NCBI GenBank assembly: GCA_023374025.1
Contig: SIJG01000073.1
Span: 465,909 to 529,908 of the forward strand
From: Heterodera schachtii
Lineage: Eukaryota > Nematoda > Chromadorea > Rhabditida > Heteroderidae
Direction of reading: 5' to 3'
Length of the DNA stretch: 64,000 nucleotides
Shown here: positions 49,300-59,266 of the stretch, piece after piece
Layout of the letters: each line of letters begins with the position of its first letter
How positions within the stretch are numbered: position 1 is the first letter of the stretch
The notes under the pieces: model-generated
Databases searched by the model: none
What the model saw: only the letters and a program-made list of their open reading frames with translations
Told to the model about the DNA's origin: nothing
Position numbers and translations under genes: made by a program

Positions 49300-50449
49300 T
49301 CGAGAAAAATAAAAATTGTCATTATTAACTAAAAAATCCATTATAATGTTTTAATTTAAATTGATAAAAATATAATAATTTTTTGTCATTTCTTTAATTA
49401 TTAGTTATTTAAAAGCCATAAATTAATTAAAAAAGAAAGTTTTATAATTTCAACAACTTTAATTTAAAAAGATTAATCTCTAATTTTATATACTCAATTT
49501 TTTGAAAAATTTTTATGTTTGATAAAAATTTATCTGATAAAGAACAGATTTATTTTGAATTTTAATATCAACTTATTTGTTGTTCTGCTTTATTTTTCGT
49601 ACTTTTTATTCTTTTGCTTAATTTTATACATTGTTTTCCAATTTTTTATAGACATAGTTATTACATTATAAAGTGATATTTATAATTCATTGTTTTAACA
49701 ATTTTCCGTTAACTTATCCCCTAGGAAAGACCAATTCTTAAATATCGATCTATTTTGCCATAGATTATCATTAAAAACTTTTGATTTTGAAAAATTTACT
49801 CATTTCCAATGTATTTATTTTAAATCTTTAAAAATTTTAATTTATTGGTTTACGTTTAAGTATTTTAAACATTTCATTGAAATATTTTTAATAGAAAGCC
49901 ATAGTTATAATAATTACATTCAAGATTCACTAATGTTTTATATTTTTCTTTAATTTAATTTTTTATGACAAATTATTCTTTATTATTTTTTTATATTAAT
50001 AATTAAATTCATTTATTTTATGTATGCTAAAATTCCGCACTTACTATCTTCCCATTAAAGATACAGTCTCGGAGTAGTCCTGCTCTTTTTTATTTGAATT
50101 ATTATACAAATATAAAACTATGGTTATCATAATTTTCATTTTTTCAATAGTTATATAATTTATTGTTGAGAAATTAGTCCAAATCTTCAATAGGCACAAA
50201 AAATGTCGAACAGACACCGAAATCGTAATTTAGCCTACAGCACAAAATTTATTAAGCGGATGATTTTACTCTTTCGAGATTTACTCTTTTAGTGATTGGT
50301 AGCTATTATCATATTTACTTGCAACACATATAAATTCATAATATTAACTTTATTAACTTTATGTTTGTGAAAAATATTTTTAATTCGCGTTCTTTCCTTT
50401 TTACTCGTCTAGTTGAAAAATGAATTTTTTTCGACTGATGATTGTTATA
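49300..50449. other. T-biased AT-rich stretch without recognisable gene
   Basis: No features are supported. Confidence 0.45.
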
Positions 50450-50605
50450 TATGGGGCCTCAAAAATAGAAATTCATAACAAAGGGTCAATTTCTAGCATT
50501 GTTCTTCCTATTAATTCATTTATTTAACTCGAGCTCCAAAAATACGAATTTAACCAACTGATCCACCAATTTTAACTGATAACGCAGCCAATTTGAGGCG
50601 CCATA
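50450..50605. mobile_element. TA-flanked short element, copy 1
   Basis: The element is 50452-50603. It starts TGGGGCCTCAAAA and ends TTTGAGGCGCCA, with TA on both sides. The interior matches the copy at 59269-59450, including ATTTAACCAACTGATCC, an A-box-like sequence on the minus strand. TA flanks suggest a Tc1/mariner-type or similar insertion. Confidence 0.6.
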
Positions 50606-50684
50606 AATTTTTTTTTTCTTTACACACCGCTAATATTAAAAATTCACTAAAGAAGTCGACCTGCTCTATCAAATGATACCAAAT

Positions 50685-50789
50685 TTATACCCACTTTTTG
50701 AATGCCAGTTCGCAAGGTTTTTTCACTTTATCATCTGATTCCGTTAGCGCCAGTAAGAGTGATTCCAAGCTGGCCTTTAAAACAGGGCT
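50685..50789 (-). pseudogene. Candidate exon fragment, possibly helical-repeat protein
   Basis: A minus-strand frame of 34 codons reads KASLESLLLALTESDDKVKK, then PCELAFKKWV and TAA (50685-50687). The leucine spacing, the D-D turn and the final A-x-x-x-W resemble one HEAT-like helical pair, but a single repeat is weak evidence. The upstream side (higher coordinates) is cut off by CAGGG at 50783, a hAT-like end, so an insertion may have broken it. Confidence 0.25.
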
Positions 50790-51177
50790 TCAATTTGTTC
50801 TTATTTATAAGAATGTTCAGATTTTGGGGTGGCGACGAAAATTATTCTGTTTATTAAAAATTTCATATTTTGATACTAAAATCTTATTTTTCGGGCTTGG
50901 TGTTAATTAGAGCCCTTCGGGACCGGGACTCTCGCGGGATTTTTACGGGATTCCTGCTCGAGACTCCCGTCCCGGAAAATTTTGAACTCCCGATCCCGCT
51001 CCAGCTCCCGGAAATCTTACAAAAAAACGGGAGTACAAATGCATTGGTATTAATTGAGTTTTTTTGGCAAAAGCCTCATTTTCTTCAAAGACGTTTAAAA
51101 TGTTCAAATATGATATTTTTATTGTCCATGACCAATTTGAGCAATTTTTTGCTAAAAATTAAGGATTTTTATGGTCT

Positions 51178-51199
51178 GGCGGTGCCGATAAACGTCGCC
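51178..51199 (-). repeat. GC hairpin module, copy 8 (damaged)
   Basis: GGCGGTGCC, GATA, AACGTCGCC; the second arm has three changes. Confidence 0.8.
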
Positions 51200-51395
51200 G
51201 GGGGAAAAATTAAGAATTTTGACCATATTTTTAGCATATTTTCATTTAAAAAATTCTTTATTTTGCGGTTTCAATGAGGCTAAAGCCGCAGATCTGCGAA
51301 CCCTGCTTAATTTTCATAAAAAAATGGCTCAAAAATTGCAAAAATTGGTGATTTTTGGACAAAATCTGACAAAAAATTTGGAGTTTTGGGGGGCC

Positions 51396-51417
51396 GGCGG
51401 TGCCGATAGGTGCCGCC
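51396..51417 (-). repeat. GC hairpin module, copy 9
   Basis: GGCGGTGCC, GATA, GGTGCCGCC, preceded by TTTTGGGGGGCC. Confidence 0.85.
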
Positions 51418-51539
51418 GAAAAGTTTTTCGGAATTTCTAATTAATTTTATTAAGAAAATTTGTTCAAAATTTCTTAAATTTTCAACCTTTCCCCCCTTCG
51501 TTGTTGAATTAACTTTTTAAATTTTTACAACGCTCGGAG

Positions 51540-51705
51540 TCCCCAATTCCCCGAATTAGTGTCGGGGAGTCGGGGGGCAAAAAGTCGGGGGCCGGGGATC
51601 GGGGAGCGACATGTCGAGGGTCGGGGCGCGGAATAGGCCCAAAAAAGTCGGGGATCGGGGTCGGGGACCGGGGAGCTCGGGGACGGGGAGCAACCCTAAA
51701 TAAAA
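51540..51705 (+). repeat. G-rich degenerate array (GGTCGGGG-like words)
   Basis: Many GGGG runs are separated by TC, GA or CC over about 160 bp, ending GGGGAGCAACCCTAA. The complementary start GTTAGGGTTGCTCCCCGAG is found at 52271, so these are inverted copies of one terminus. It has G-quadruplex potential. A minus-strand frame here is proline/arginine low complexity and is not a gene. Confidence 0.7.
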
Positions 51706-52270
51706 TAATAATTTTAGGAAAATTTTTGATCATTGCTCAAAACAGTAAAATTTGCAGTTGAAATAGAATAAAAGTGACGGAATTAATGGAAGACAATCGG
51801 AAATGAAAAGTAAAAACATAAAAATTTAAAAAAACCTAGGCAAAACATTAAGGTTATATTTTTTAAATATTTTAATTCAGAAATTCCGCAAAATTGAAGT
51901 CAGATAACTGAAAATTATTATCAATTTTTTAAAATTTATTATATAACAAAAACTTGTAAAAAGAAATTATTTAAAATTTTGTTCATGCATTTGTTTATAT
52001 AAAGAACCCTTCAACTGCATATCAAAACGCTGATTAAAAAAACATATATCAAAATAAGGAATAGAAAATGGTTCCCAGAAAAACTGTCAATGGATAGTGA
52101 GTGCGAAAATGAATTTAAATTGAAAATAAAATAGTAATTTGTATTTTTTATAAATGTTTAAACAATCTTTTTAAAAATTAAAGTTAATTACTTAAATAGA
52201 TAACTACTTAAATTATTAAGTAACGATAATCGTACATAAAGAAACGTAAATCCATTTTTTATTAAATAAA

Positions 52271-52330
52271 GTTAGGGTTGCTCCCCGAGCCCTCGGGGGG
52301 CAAAATGTCGGGGGCCGGTATGGGAGACTA
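52271..52330 (+). mobile_element. Isolated element end, TTAGGGTTGCTCCCCG type
   Basis: It matches the reverse complement of 51690-51706. It continues with CCCTCGGGGGGC and GTCGGGGGCCGG, then returns abruptly to AT-rich sequence. It is probably the truncated or opposite end of the same family. Confidence 0.5.
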
Positions 52331-53860
52331 AAAATATAAAATTTGATTATGTATTAGAATATTATAAATAATTTTGTTTCTAATTTATTGACCAATTTTA
52401 TTTCTACTTTTTCTTTAAACTAGTCTTATGCTCTGTATTGAAACAGTCAATATGCCAATTTGCGTTAAAATACATTTTCGATATATTTTTATATAAAAAA
52501 AAGTTTATTTATTAGAGTTCTTAGTAGAAATAAGTTTACTATTTAGCAATATTCTCTAATTTAAAAAAGTAAATTAATTGTTGCAACAGATTATAATTAT
52601 ATTTAGACTTTATTAATTAATATCGACTAATTAAAGTATATATTTTAACTAATTGAAAAATTTTATGAAAATATTTATTTTTTTGAATCCTTTAATCATT
52701 CTCGCACTCGTGTTTTGGGCTATTTTTTAATTTTTTTAAAAAGAATTTTTTTAAATAGGTTTAAATTAGGCAATATTGCTTTTAATAATTTTACGAAATT
52801 TATACAAGTTAGACATATTTCGCATTTAGTTTTACATTTTATGTAAAAAATTATTATAGCTTCATCCTTATTTTGTTTATATATTTTATATATTTGTGGT
52901 TTTTTCCGTTATATTTATATTTATTCGTAAATAGTAATTGTGTTTGTTTGTTTCTTGTCTTAAATATAGTTTTGGATATTTATGTTATTTATTTTAAAAA
53001 ATAATAAATTTGAATTTTGTCATTTAGCCGTTTATTCAGTAATTTCTTGTGAAATTCGGTGCCAAAAGCCCAAAGAAAAATGGGCTAGATTTGGCGAAAA
53101 TTGTTGTTTTAACAAAAGTTTATCGGAAAACACATTTTAATTTTTTAAAATAAAATTATATTTTAACATAAATAGTATCTGGCGGATAAATAAAAAATTT
53201 TAAGTTCTTAAATTTAAATTAGTGTTAGTCTATAATTCATATTTTCATTTTTTAACGTTTTTCGCAACTTTTTAAGCTTATAAACCAAAGCGCTGAATTT
53301 TACATTAAATATTAATATTATTTATTTTTCAGATTAATTATTTTTAATATAAATTAAATATTTTAAATATTACGTTTAGTTATTAATTTCTGAATATTTA
53401 CTTTAATTGTTTTTTTTGTCTTTTTTTACTATTTACTCTAAGTCTCCTGTTGCAAGATAGTCTATTTGTTTTCAGCGGGCAAGCCTTATGCAAATTATAC
53501 ATTTTTAAATTATATATATTGATATTGAATTAATATTGAAATTTTTTCAGATTTAATATAATTTAGAAATTATCAGCAATCCTTCCTTTGTCTGATAGAG
53601 CCGTATTTAGCATTATTAAATACAGTCATAATCTGAAGCTTTGTAAAAGATATGTCTGAAGAAATATTTTCAATTTTTATTACGATCATTCATTTATGAA
53701 TTACTTATTAATTAGCATTGATTTTTTTTAGCATTTAAAGGTTTGTATACAGATAAATTTGAGTTATAGTAATCAGGATAATTTATATATTGGGAATAGA
53801 ATTTTAGTAAGTTATTTATAAAATTTTATACTTAATTTAGGAAAATGTTTATCTGAGCTC
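52330..53860. other. T-biased AT-rich stretch without recognisable gene
   Basis: Nothing is supportable beyond short repeats. Confidence 0.45.
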
Positions 53861-53936
53861 CCAGACTCAAAAACACCCAAAACCACTTTTATAGGTTTTC
53901 TTATGCGCTGAAAACGATAGAACAATCAAAAAATTT

Positions 53937-53950
53937 TGGTATCATTCGAA
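53937..53950 (-). repeat. Shared 14-mer TTCGAATGATACCA
   Basis: The plus strand reads TGGTATCATTCGAA. Close matches are at 25636, 33700, 50669 and 55663, mostly in or beside mobile elements. Confidence 0.6.
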
Positions 53951-54236
53951 AGCTCTTGACGAGCTTAGTCTAAAACTTTTTCCTCAGGGATGGCAGATGA
54001 ATATTTTCAAAAGCCTCATTTGGCATGCAAAAAACCTCATTTTGGGTCAAAAAGCCTCATTTTTACAAATTTATTCAAAACACGTTAAAAATGATCAAAT
54101 GTTGTATTTTTGACTGTCCATGATCAATTTGAGCAATTTTTTGTTTGAAATAAGCATTTGTGAAATTCTGAGCACGAAAAATCGAAGTTGATTTTTTGCG
54201 GCGCTTTTTTCAAAAACTTGGGGAACAAGGGGGGCC

Positions 54237-54258
54237 GGCGGTGCCGATAGGCGTGAGC
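54237..54258 (-). repeat. GC hairpin module, copy 10 (half)
   Basis: GGCGGTGCC and GATA are intact; the second arm is GGCGTGAGC. Confidence 0.75.
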
Positions 54259-54292
54259 AAATTTTTAAGAAAATAAAGGACTTTTAGGGGCT

Positions 54293-54314
54293 GGCGGTGC
54301 CGATAGGCGCCGCC
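54293..54314 (-). repeat. GC hairpin module, copy 11
   Basis: GGCGGTGCC, GATA, GGCGCCGCC, fully paired with one T/G wobble. Confidence 0.9.
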
Positions 54315-54701
54315 AGGGGAAAAATTGAGAATTTGGCCATATTTTAGCAGATTTTCATTAAAAAAATTATTAATTTTGTGATTCTTTTTGGAAAAAATTG
54401 ATTATTTTCTGAGTTTTTAAAAAATTAGCAAATTTTTTGGAAAATTTGGATGAGATTTTCGTTTTGGTGCTCTATTAAAAACCCAAATTATTAAATAATT
54501 GTAAAACATTATGCCAATTTATCAAAATTTAAAAAGATTCTGAGGATTTTCCCCAAAAATCCTCAAAATTTCTCAAAAAGCCACAAAAATCCGCAAATCC
54601 TCATTTTCCAAAAAAATCCTCATTGACCTAACAAAAAGCCACAAAATGAGGATAAATCCTCAGATATGCCATCCCTTAATTTTTAAAAATTTTATTTCAT
54701 T

Positions 54702-54975
54702 TTTTGCGTTTGGAATGAGTTGGATGAAATGAAGTGAAATGCAACATTACTTTGTTCAGCGATGCTCACAAAACCAACCAACCAAATATTCTCCTTTCCT
54801 CAATGGTTAATTGGAATTGGCGTCACTTTCCAAAGCGACGCCATAGAACACTAAAAGAACAGTGTAGTCAGAGAAATTGAGAAAATTAGCGATGAAAGAA
54901 ATTAAAATGCAGAGTGTGAGACGAAAGGGAGAGAGAGAGAGAGAGAGAAGGAGGAGAGACAAAGAGAGGGGGCCG
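54702..54975 (+). repeat. Dispersed repeat with conserved hairpin, copy 2, ending in GA tract
   Basis: Direct partner of 38432-38691. The hairpin is GGCGTCACTTT/AAAGCGACGCC (54819-54842) with one mismatch. It continues into GAGAGAGAG repeats (54930-54975). As in copy 1, mobile elements sit beside it. An overlapping 66-codon plus frame is the GA repeat and is not a gene. Confidence 0.75.
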
Positions 54976-55019
54976 GGCCGTTTTTTCGCGTGGCTGAGGG
55001 TCTTTTCGCGTGAGTACGC

Positions 55020-55804
55020 CTATTTAAGGTGCTATGTCGTTAGGTATATAAAAACCATCAATAAGGGCGTTATATAAAAAACCATCAAATGGAAATTTTC
55101 AACCAAAAACTGCCCATAACTTTTGTTAAATCAACAAAATTAAATATTATTTATACCATTCGATAGGCCTAACATTTCTCTATTAGCGCACCTAAATTTC
55201 AAAAAATTTGAACAAGTTTGAGCAAAGTTATGGCCGAAAGTACTCAAGGACCGGGTTTTCAAACATTTTTGGCCATAACTTTTTTAAAACCTAACGAAAT
55301 TTTTTGAAATTTTGCAGGCTAATAGAGAGACTCATAGAGCTAGCGAATGATAGCAGGATCACTTTATTTTGTTCGATCTAAGAATGTTTTGATCAGAATT
55401 TTTAATGATCAAAAGAATTTTATTTTTAATTAAAAAATTTCTGTTATAATTTATTTTTGTTTTTTATTTTCTTGCTATTAGTCGATAGCCCTATGTGTCC
55501 TCTATTAGCCTGCAAAATTTTAAAAAATTTCGTTAGGTTTAAAAAAAGTTATAGCAAAAAATGGATGAAAACCTGGCCACATGTGTACTTTTGACCATAA
55601 CTTTGCTCAAACTTGGTCAAATTTTTTGAAATTTAGGTGTGCTAATTGAGAATGTTAGGGCTATCGAATGATACCAAGAATGTCAAATTCGGTTGACTTT
55701 AGCAAAAATTATGGACAGCTTTATGTTGAAAATTTTCATTTGATGGTTTTTTATATAACGCCCTTATTGATGGTTTTTATGTAACGACTCAGCACCCTAT
55801 TTAA
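55020..55804. mobile_element. Long foldback element (769 bp) with target duplication
   Basis: The element is 55028-55796. Its ends are GGTGCTATGTCGTTA and TAACGACTCAGCACC, and CTATTTAA flanks both sides (55020-55027, 55797-55804); the repeat extends to 10 bp if the terminal G/C is counted as target. Arms of about 320 bp pair almost throughout: AACCATCAATAAGGGCGTTA with its complement, CATAACTTTTG, TTTTTTGAAATTTAGGTG, CTAACGAAATTTTTTGAAA. The loop is AT-rich (about 55370-55480). It is a foldback or Mutator-like non-autonomous element. Confidence 0.85.
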
Positions 55805-55975
55805 GACTAAAATTGGCAGACTGTGCCGAATATGCATTTCGACTTATTTCGATTCCCGAACCCGAATTCCAACAATTTCTTAACTTTTTTTTTGGTTTTT
55901 TATTTCTTGCGGCTGGTACCTTCTATAACAATTTGTCAGTTTGTTCGAATGTGTGCCAAACGGAAAAAAATATCA

Positions 55976-56140
55976 TTAATTTAACAAAAATGAATAAAAT
56001 TCGGGAAAGGTCGCAATCTCATAGTTTCGGGAAATACCAACGAGGAAATTGATGATGTTTTCTGGGTCATGCACGGGCAGGAAGGCCAATGAGGTGATCA
56101 TTTTAGACTGCTCGTCGAAAGCAGGATCAGTGTTATAAAG
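55976..56140 (-). pseudogene. Mutator-like (MULE) transposase fragment, probable
   Basis: A minus-strand frame of 54 codons follows the acceptor-like CTTATTTAG and ends at TAA (55976-55978). It reads LYNTDPAFDEQSKMITSLAF, then LPVHDPENIINFLVG and ISRNYEIATFPEF. The block K-M, then S-L-A-F-L-P-V, then D-x-x-x-x-I-x-x-F resembles the conserved alanine/leucine-A-F-V-P segment downstream of the catalytic region in animal MULE/FLYWCH-associated transposases. No catalytic residues or zinc finger remain. It sits 170 bp from the foldback element at 55028-55796, which has a duplication of MULE-compatible length. Recognition is from pattern memory only. Confidence 0.45.
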
Positions 56141-56144
56141 CTAA

Positions 56145-57520
56145 ATAAGTCAGAAAACAATTTAATGATCTGAAAAATTCAAACTGAAAAGAATAACTAA
56201 AATCCGAAAGAAAAATAAGAGCAAAACAATTTTGTGGTAAAATAATAGAGTAATTAATTATCTAATATGCAATCACGCGAAAATTGCCACGCGAAAACGA
56301 TCCCGACCCCAGAGAGAGAGGACAACGAAAGGAGAGATGAGAAAAAACTTTCCAGATTATTTGCAATAATTTAAGAAATTGATTTCATTTCAAATTAACG
56401 ATGCTTTTTAGATATTTAAAATTTTCAAAAATGCCAAAATATGTACAAAAATTGGCATCCCAAAAACAATAAGGAATTCTCTGTTGTGCAAAATGAACTC
56501 CGAAATCGGATTTTGTTTGTCCAAGTGGCCAAGTTATTCAAACGGACGAAGGCCAATAACTTTTTTCAGAAGCAATTAGATTAAATTAGATTTTTAAAAT
56601 TTAAAGTAATCTATTTAATTTTTTATTATACATTTTTTCTTTTTCTACTCCTTGTCGGTTTTTAGGAAATGCCTGAATATACGAATTTGGTAAACAGAAA
56701 ATATAAAAAAATAAATTATTTCTTTATCATTAAAATATTGCCAAAAAAACTTTATAAAGAAACTCAAATGAAATTTAAATAAAACTGTTATTAAATTAGA
56801 AAAACCATTAAATAGTAAAAAAAAGAATAAAAAATTGTTAATCTTATGACCTTTCATTTACTTTTCATCAACAGTTAAAGCTATTATTATTAAATAAAAA
56901 ATAAGAACAAAAATCTTTAAAAAATTAAATGATTAAACTGAAAACATAAAGAAAATATTTCTTTTTTTAATGATAAAATAGATAAAATACTAAAAAATGC
57001 GAAGCAATAATATAAATTCAAATAGGAAAAAAGTATCTAAAATCAATGAAATTAGAAATAAACATGTATATAAATAAATATATACATATATTATTAAAAC
57101 ATTATATCCAAGCTTCTATAATGCTTAATACGTTGGAAGAATTTAAAGCAATTTCATCTGGTTAGTTTTAAAAATTAAAAACAATAAACAACGATTTTTA
57201 AAATATAAGAAGCAAATAATGAAAAACATATTGATAACTTGAATAACTTATTAACGATAATTGTTTTCCAAATGCATTCAAAAACATAATTAAATCGCGA
57301 TTTAATAAAATATAGAAGAAAATTTAATAATAAACTTCTCAATTCATATGGGTTTGATTTTAAAATAATAGAATTAATTATATTATACAAAAAATACTTG
57401 TAGAATTGAATTACCCTCACGAAGGGGGAAGAACGAGAAAAAAGTATTTGTTTAAAGCAAAAGTCAAAATGCAAATGTAAAACGATCATATTTAATAGAA
57501 AACATATAATAATTGGTTTA
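56145..57520. other. A-biased AT-rich stretch without recognisable gene
   Basis: 56270-56345 has CACGCGAAAA repeated and a GAGAGAGAGG tract. 56490-56560 is slightly richer but stop-laden. The plus-strand A bias contrasts with the T bias on both sides. Confidence 0.45.
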
Positions 57521-57522
57521 AT

Positions 57523-57607
57523 TTAATAAGTCGAATCACTCCTGGTTATAGGTGAAATTCGGCTTGTCAATAGTTCGGGATTAACCTCTCTGATAACCTC
57601 TATGGTT
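57523..57607 (-). other. Candidate terminal exon with good splice acceptor
   Basis: On the minus strand the acceptor CCTTTTCTGTGTTCAACAG ends at 57608. The exon then reads TIEVIREVNPELLTSRISPI and TRSDSTY before TAA (57523-57525). The pyrimidine-rich acceptor, balanced composition and in-frame stop before a return to AT-rich sequence make it the cleanest exon-like island in the window. It lies on the T-rich strand of its block. The product is not recognised, and no upstream exon could be linked. Confidence 0.35.
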
Positions 57608-57609
57608 CT

Positions 57610-59264
57610 GTTGAACACAGAAAAGGTATTTGATGAAGAGCAAAAAGAACACACTTATTATTGTTAAATTATCTTTAAATGTGAAATATATTAATAAATT
57701 ACTAAAATTTTGGAAGTTTTAAGAATTTAACACAAAACAACAACAACAAAAATGATAAACATAATAAATATTTTCGAAGTTTGTACGATTTTTCAAATCA
57801 ACTTCCAAAAATCTAATAGTACATTCAAAATTTTTATTTTTTTAAGCTTATACAAAACATTATCAACAATTAAATGGATTTGATTTATAAAAAATAGTTT
57901 TGTTTTTTATTTTTGGTTTTTTCATTAAAAAATCGATTATCATTTATTCAATAAAAAATGCATTTTGAATTTGAATAAATTTTTAAATTGTTAATGTTTT
58001 TAATTTAAAAATTAAATTATATGGTAGAAATAGTTTTCTTTGATTAAGTTTTCTTTTCAAATAATTTTTTCAATGAATTTTTATTATATTTTTCTCGTAA
58101 CGCTTTGGTCTGGAAAGCACAAATGACTTGTCGTAAGTCTTCTCACTATCTTAGTTCAGTTTTATGAATTCGTGAATTTAAATAATGTGGAATCTTCGTT
58201 TCTTTAAATTTTATTAATTTATATTTATTATTTTTTAAATTTATTTTATTCATTTTATGAATTTTTGTATTTTCCATATTTAATTTTTTTTTACAATTTT
58301 TTTTTGTATTGTTTATTTCCTTAATATTGTACTGTCAGAATCAGAAATAAAAAATGAGTTTTATATTTTGGCTATTCGGAATTCATTGAATAATAATTTT
58401 TATAAACAACATTGATTATTGATTTGTTTTAATGTATTTTGCATATATGTAAATAAATGTTAATTTAGTAATTTTAATAAAAAATTATATTTATTGAATT
58501 TATTATTTACCTTGTGATACAATTGTCTACATTTTTATTAATTTTAAACAACTTTTAAACTATAAAATTTATTTTTAGATTTTAGATTATGTAAATTTTT
58601 GAGTTTATTTGATTCTATCATTTATAAGCAAATCAGCAGAAATTATTACATTTTAATTTGGGCCCTTTTTAATATTTATTTGGTTAATTATTAATTAAAC
58701 TCTTTTGAATTTTTTGCTGTCAACCATCATTAGGCTTACTTCAGGTGTTTACTTTGTCTATCGAAAACCCAAATAAACTATTGTTAGGGTTAGCATGCCG
58801 GGTCTTCATTAATTTCTTTTTTTTTTTGCAAATTGATATTTTAAAACAAAAATTTCTCCAAAAGAAATGTAAATAAGTTGTTTAATTTTTAACAGTTATT
58901 CAGCGTTATTTTGTCTTGATTAATAATTGCCTTTTTAAGAATGTTTTCCCTATCAACGTTAATTTTTAGTTGTATGGGCAAAGGGTGATTTTTTTTATTA
59001 GCATTTCTTTATTATTTAAAGAATTTTTTAGATTATCAAAAATTTTTATTAGCATTTTATTTTTATGTTTTAATTATTAATTAATTTTCCTTAATCTATC
59101 TATTACTATAAAACTTGTTCAGCATTTCTTTTGCATTTATTACATACATATTGAATTCACGCAGAAACTGAAAAACTAAATATCAAAAACCTTAATTAAG
59201 CATCGAAACCCTATATATATAATTTTATTTTTATTTTTATGAAGCTTTAGTAAGTTTTAAAAAA
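57610..59264. other. T-biased AT-rich stretch without recognisable gene
   Basis: Nothing is supportable; a richer spot at 58730-58805 is stop-laden. Confidence 0.45.
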
Positions 59265-59266
59265 GT

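Larger units (their letters stand above)
50783..51706. mobile_element. Nested, decayed hAT-type elements with two GC hairpin modules
   Basis: 50783 begins CAGGGCTTCAATTTGTTC and continues with element-B-like TTCTTATTT and AAATCTTATTTTT words. It is interrupted at about 50908 by TTAGAGCCCTTCGGGACCGG and iterated CGGGA/TCCCG words to 51030. Modules follow at 51178-51199 (damaged arm AACGTCGCC) and 51396-51417. 51530-51695 is an array of GGTCGGGG-like words ending GGGGAGCAACCCTAA. Internal parts match hAT element E near 54000-54350 (CCATGAYCAATTTGAGCAA). Target duplications are not resolved. Confidence 0.65.
53985..54677. mobile_element. hAT-like element E (about 690 bp), target duplication not clear
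   Basis: It starts CAGGGATGGCA (53985) and ends TGCCATCCCTT (54667-54677), inverted except for the terminal base. CCTCATTTT-type words are iterated at both ends in the same orientation, interspersed with AAAAAGCC or AAAAATCC. Two GC hairpin modules lie at 54237-54249 (half, second arm degraded) and 54293-54314. The start resembles element C (CAGGGATG). The flanking 8-mers do not match, so one end may be eroded. Confidence 0.7.

Noticed and set aside
50870..51440. 135- and 73-codon plus frames
   Set aside because: They cross nested transposon pieces and GC modules; related sequence at 54000-54350 does not keep the frame.
51509..51733. Proline/arginine-rich minus frame
   Set aside because: It is the reverse of the GGTCGGGG array.
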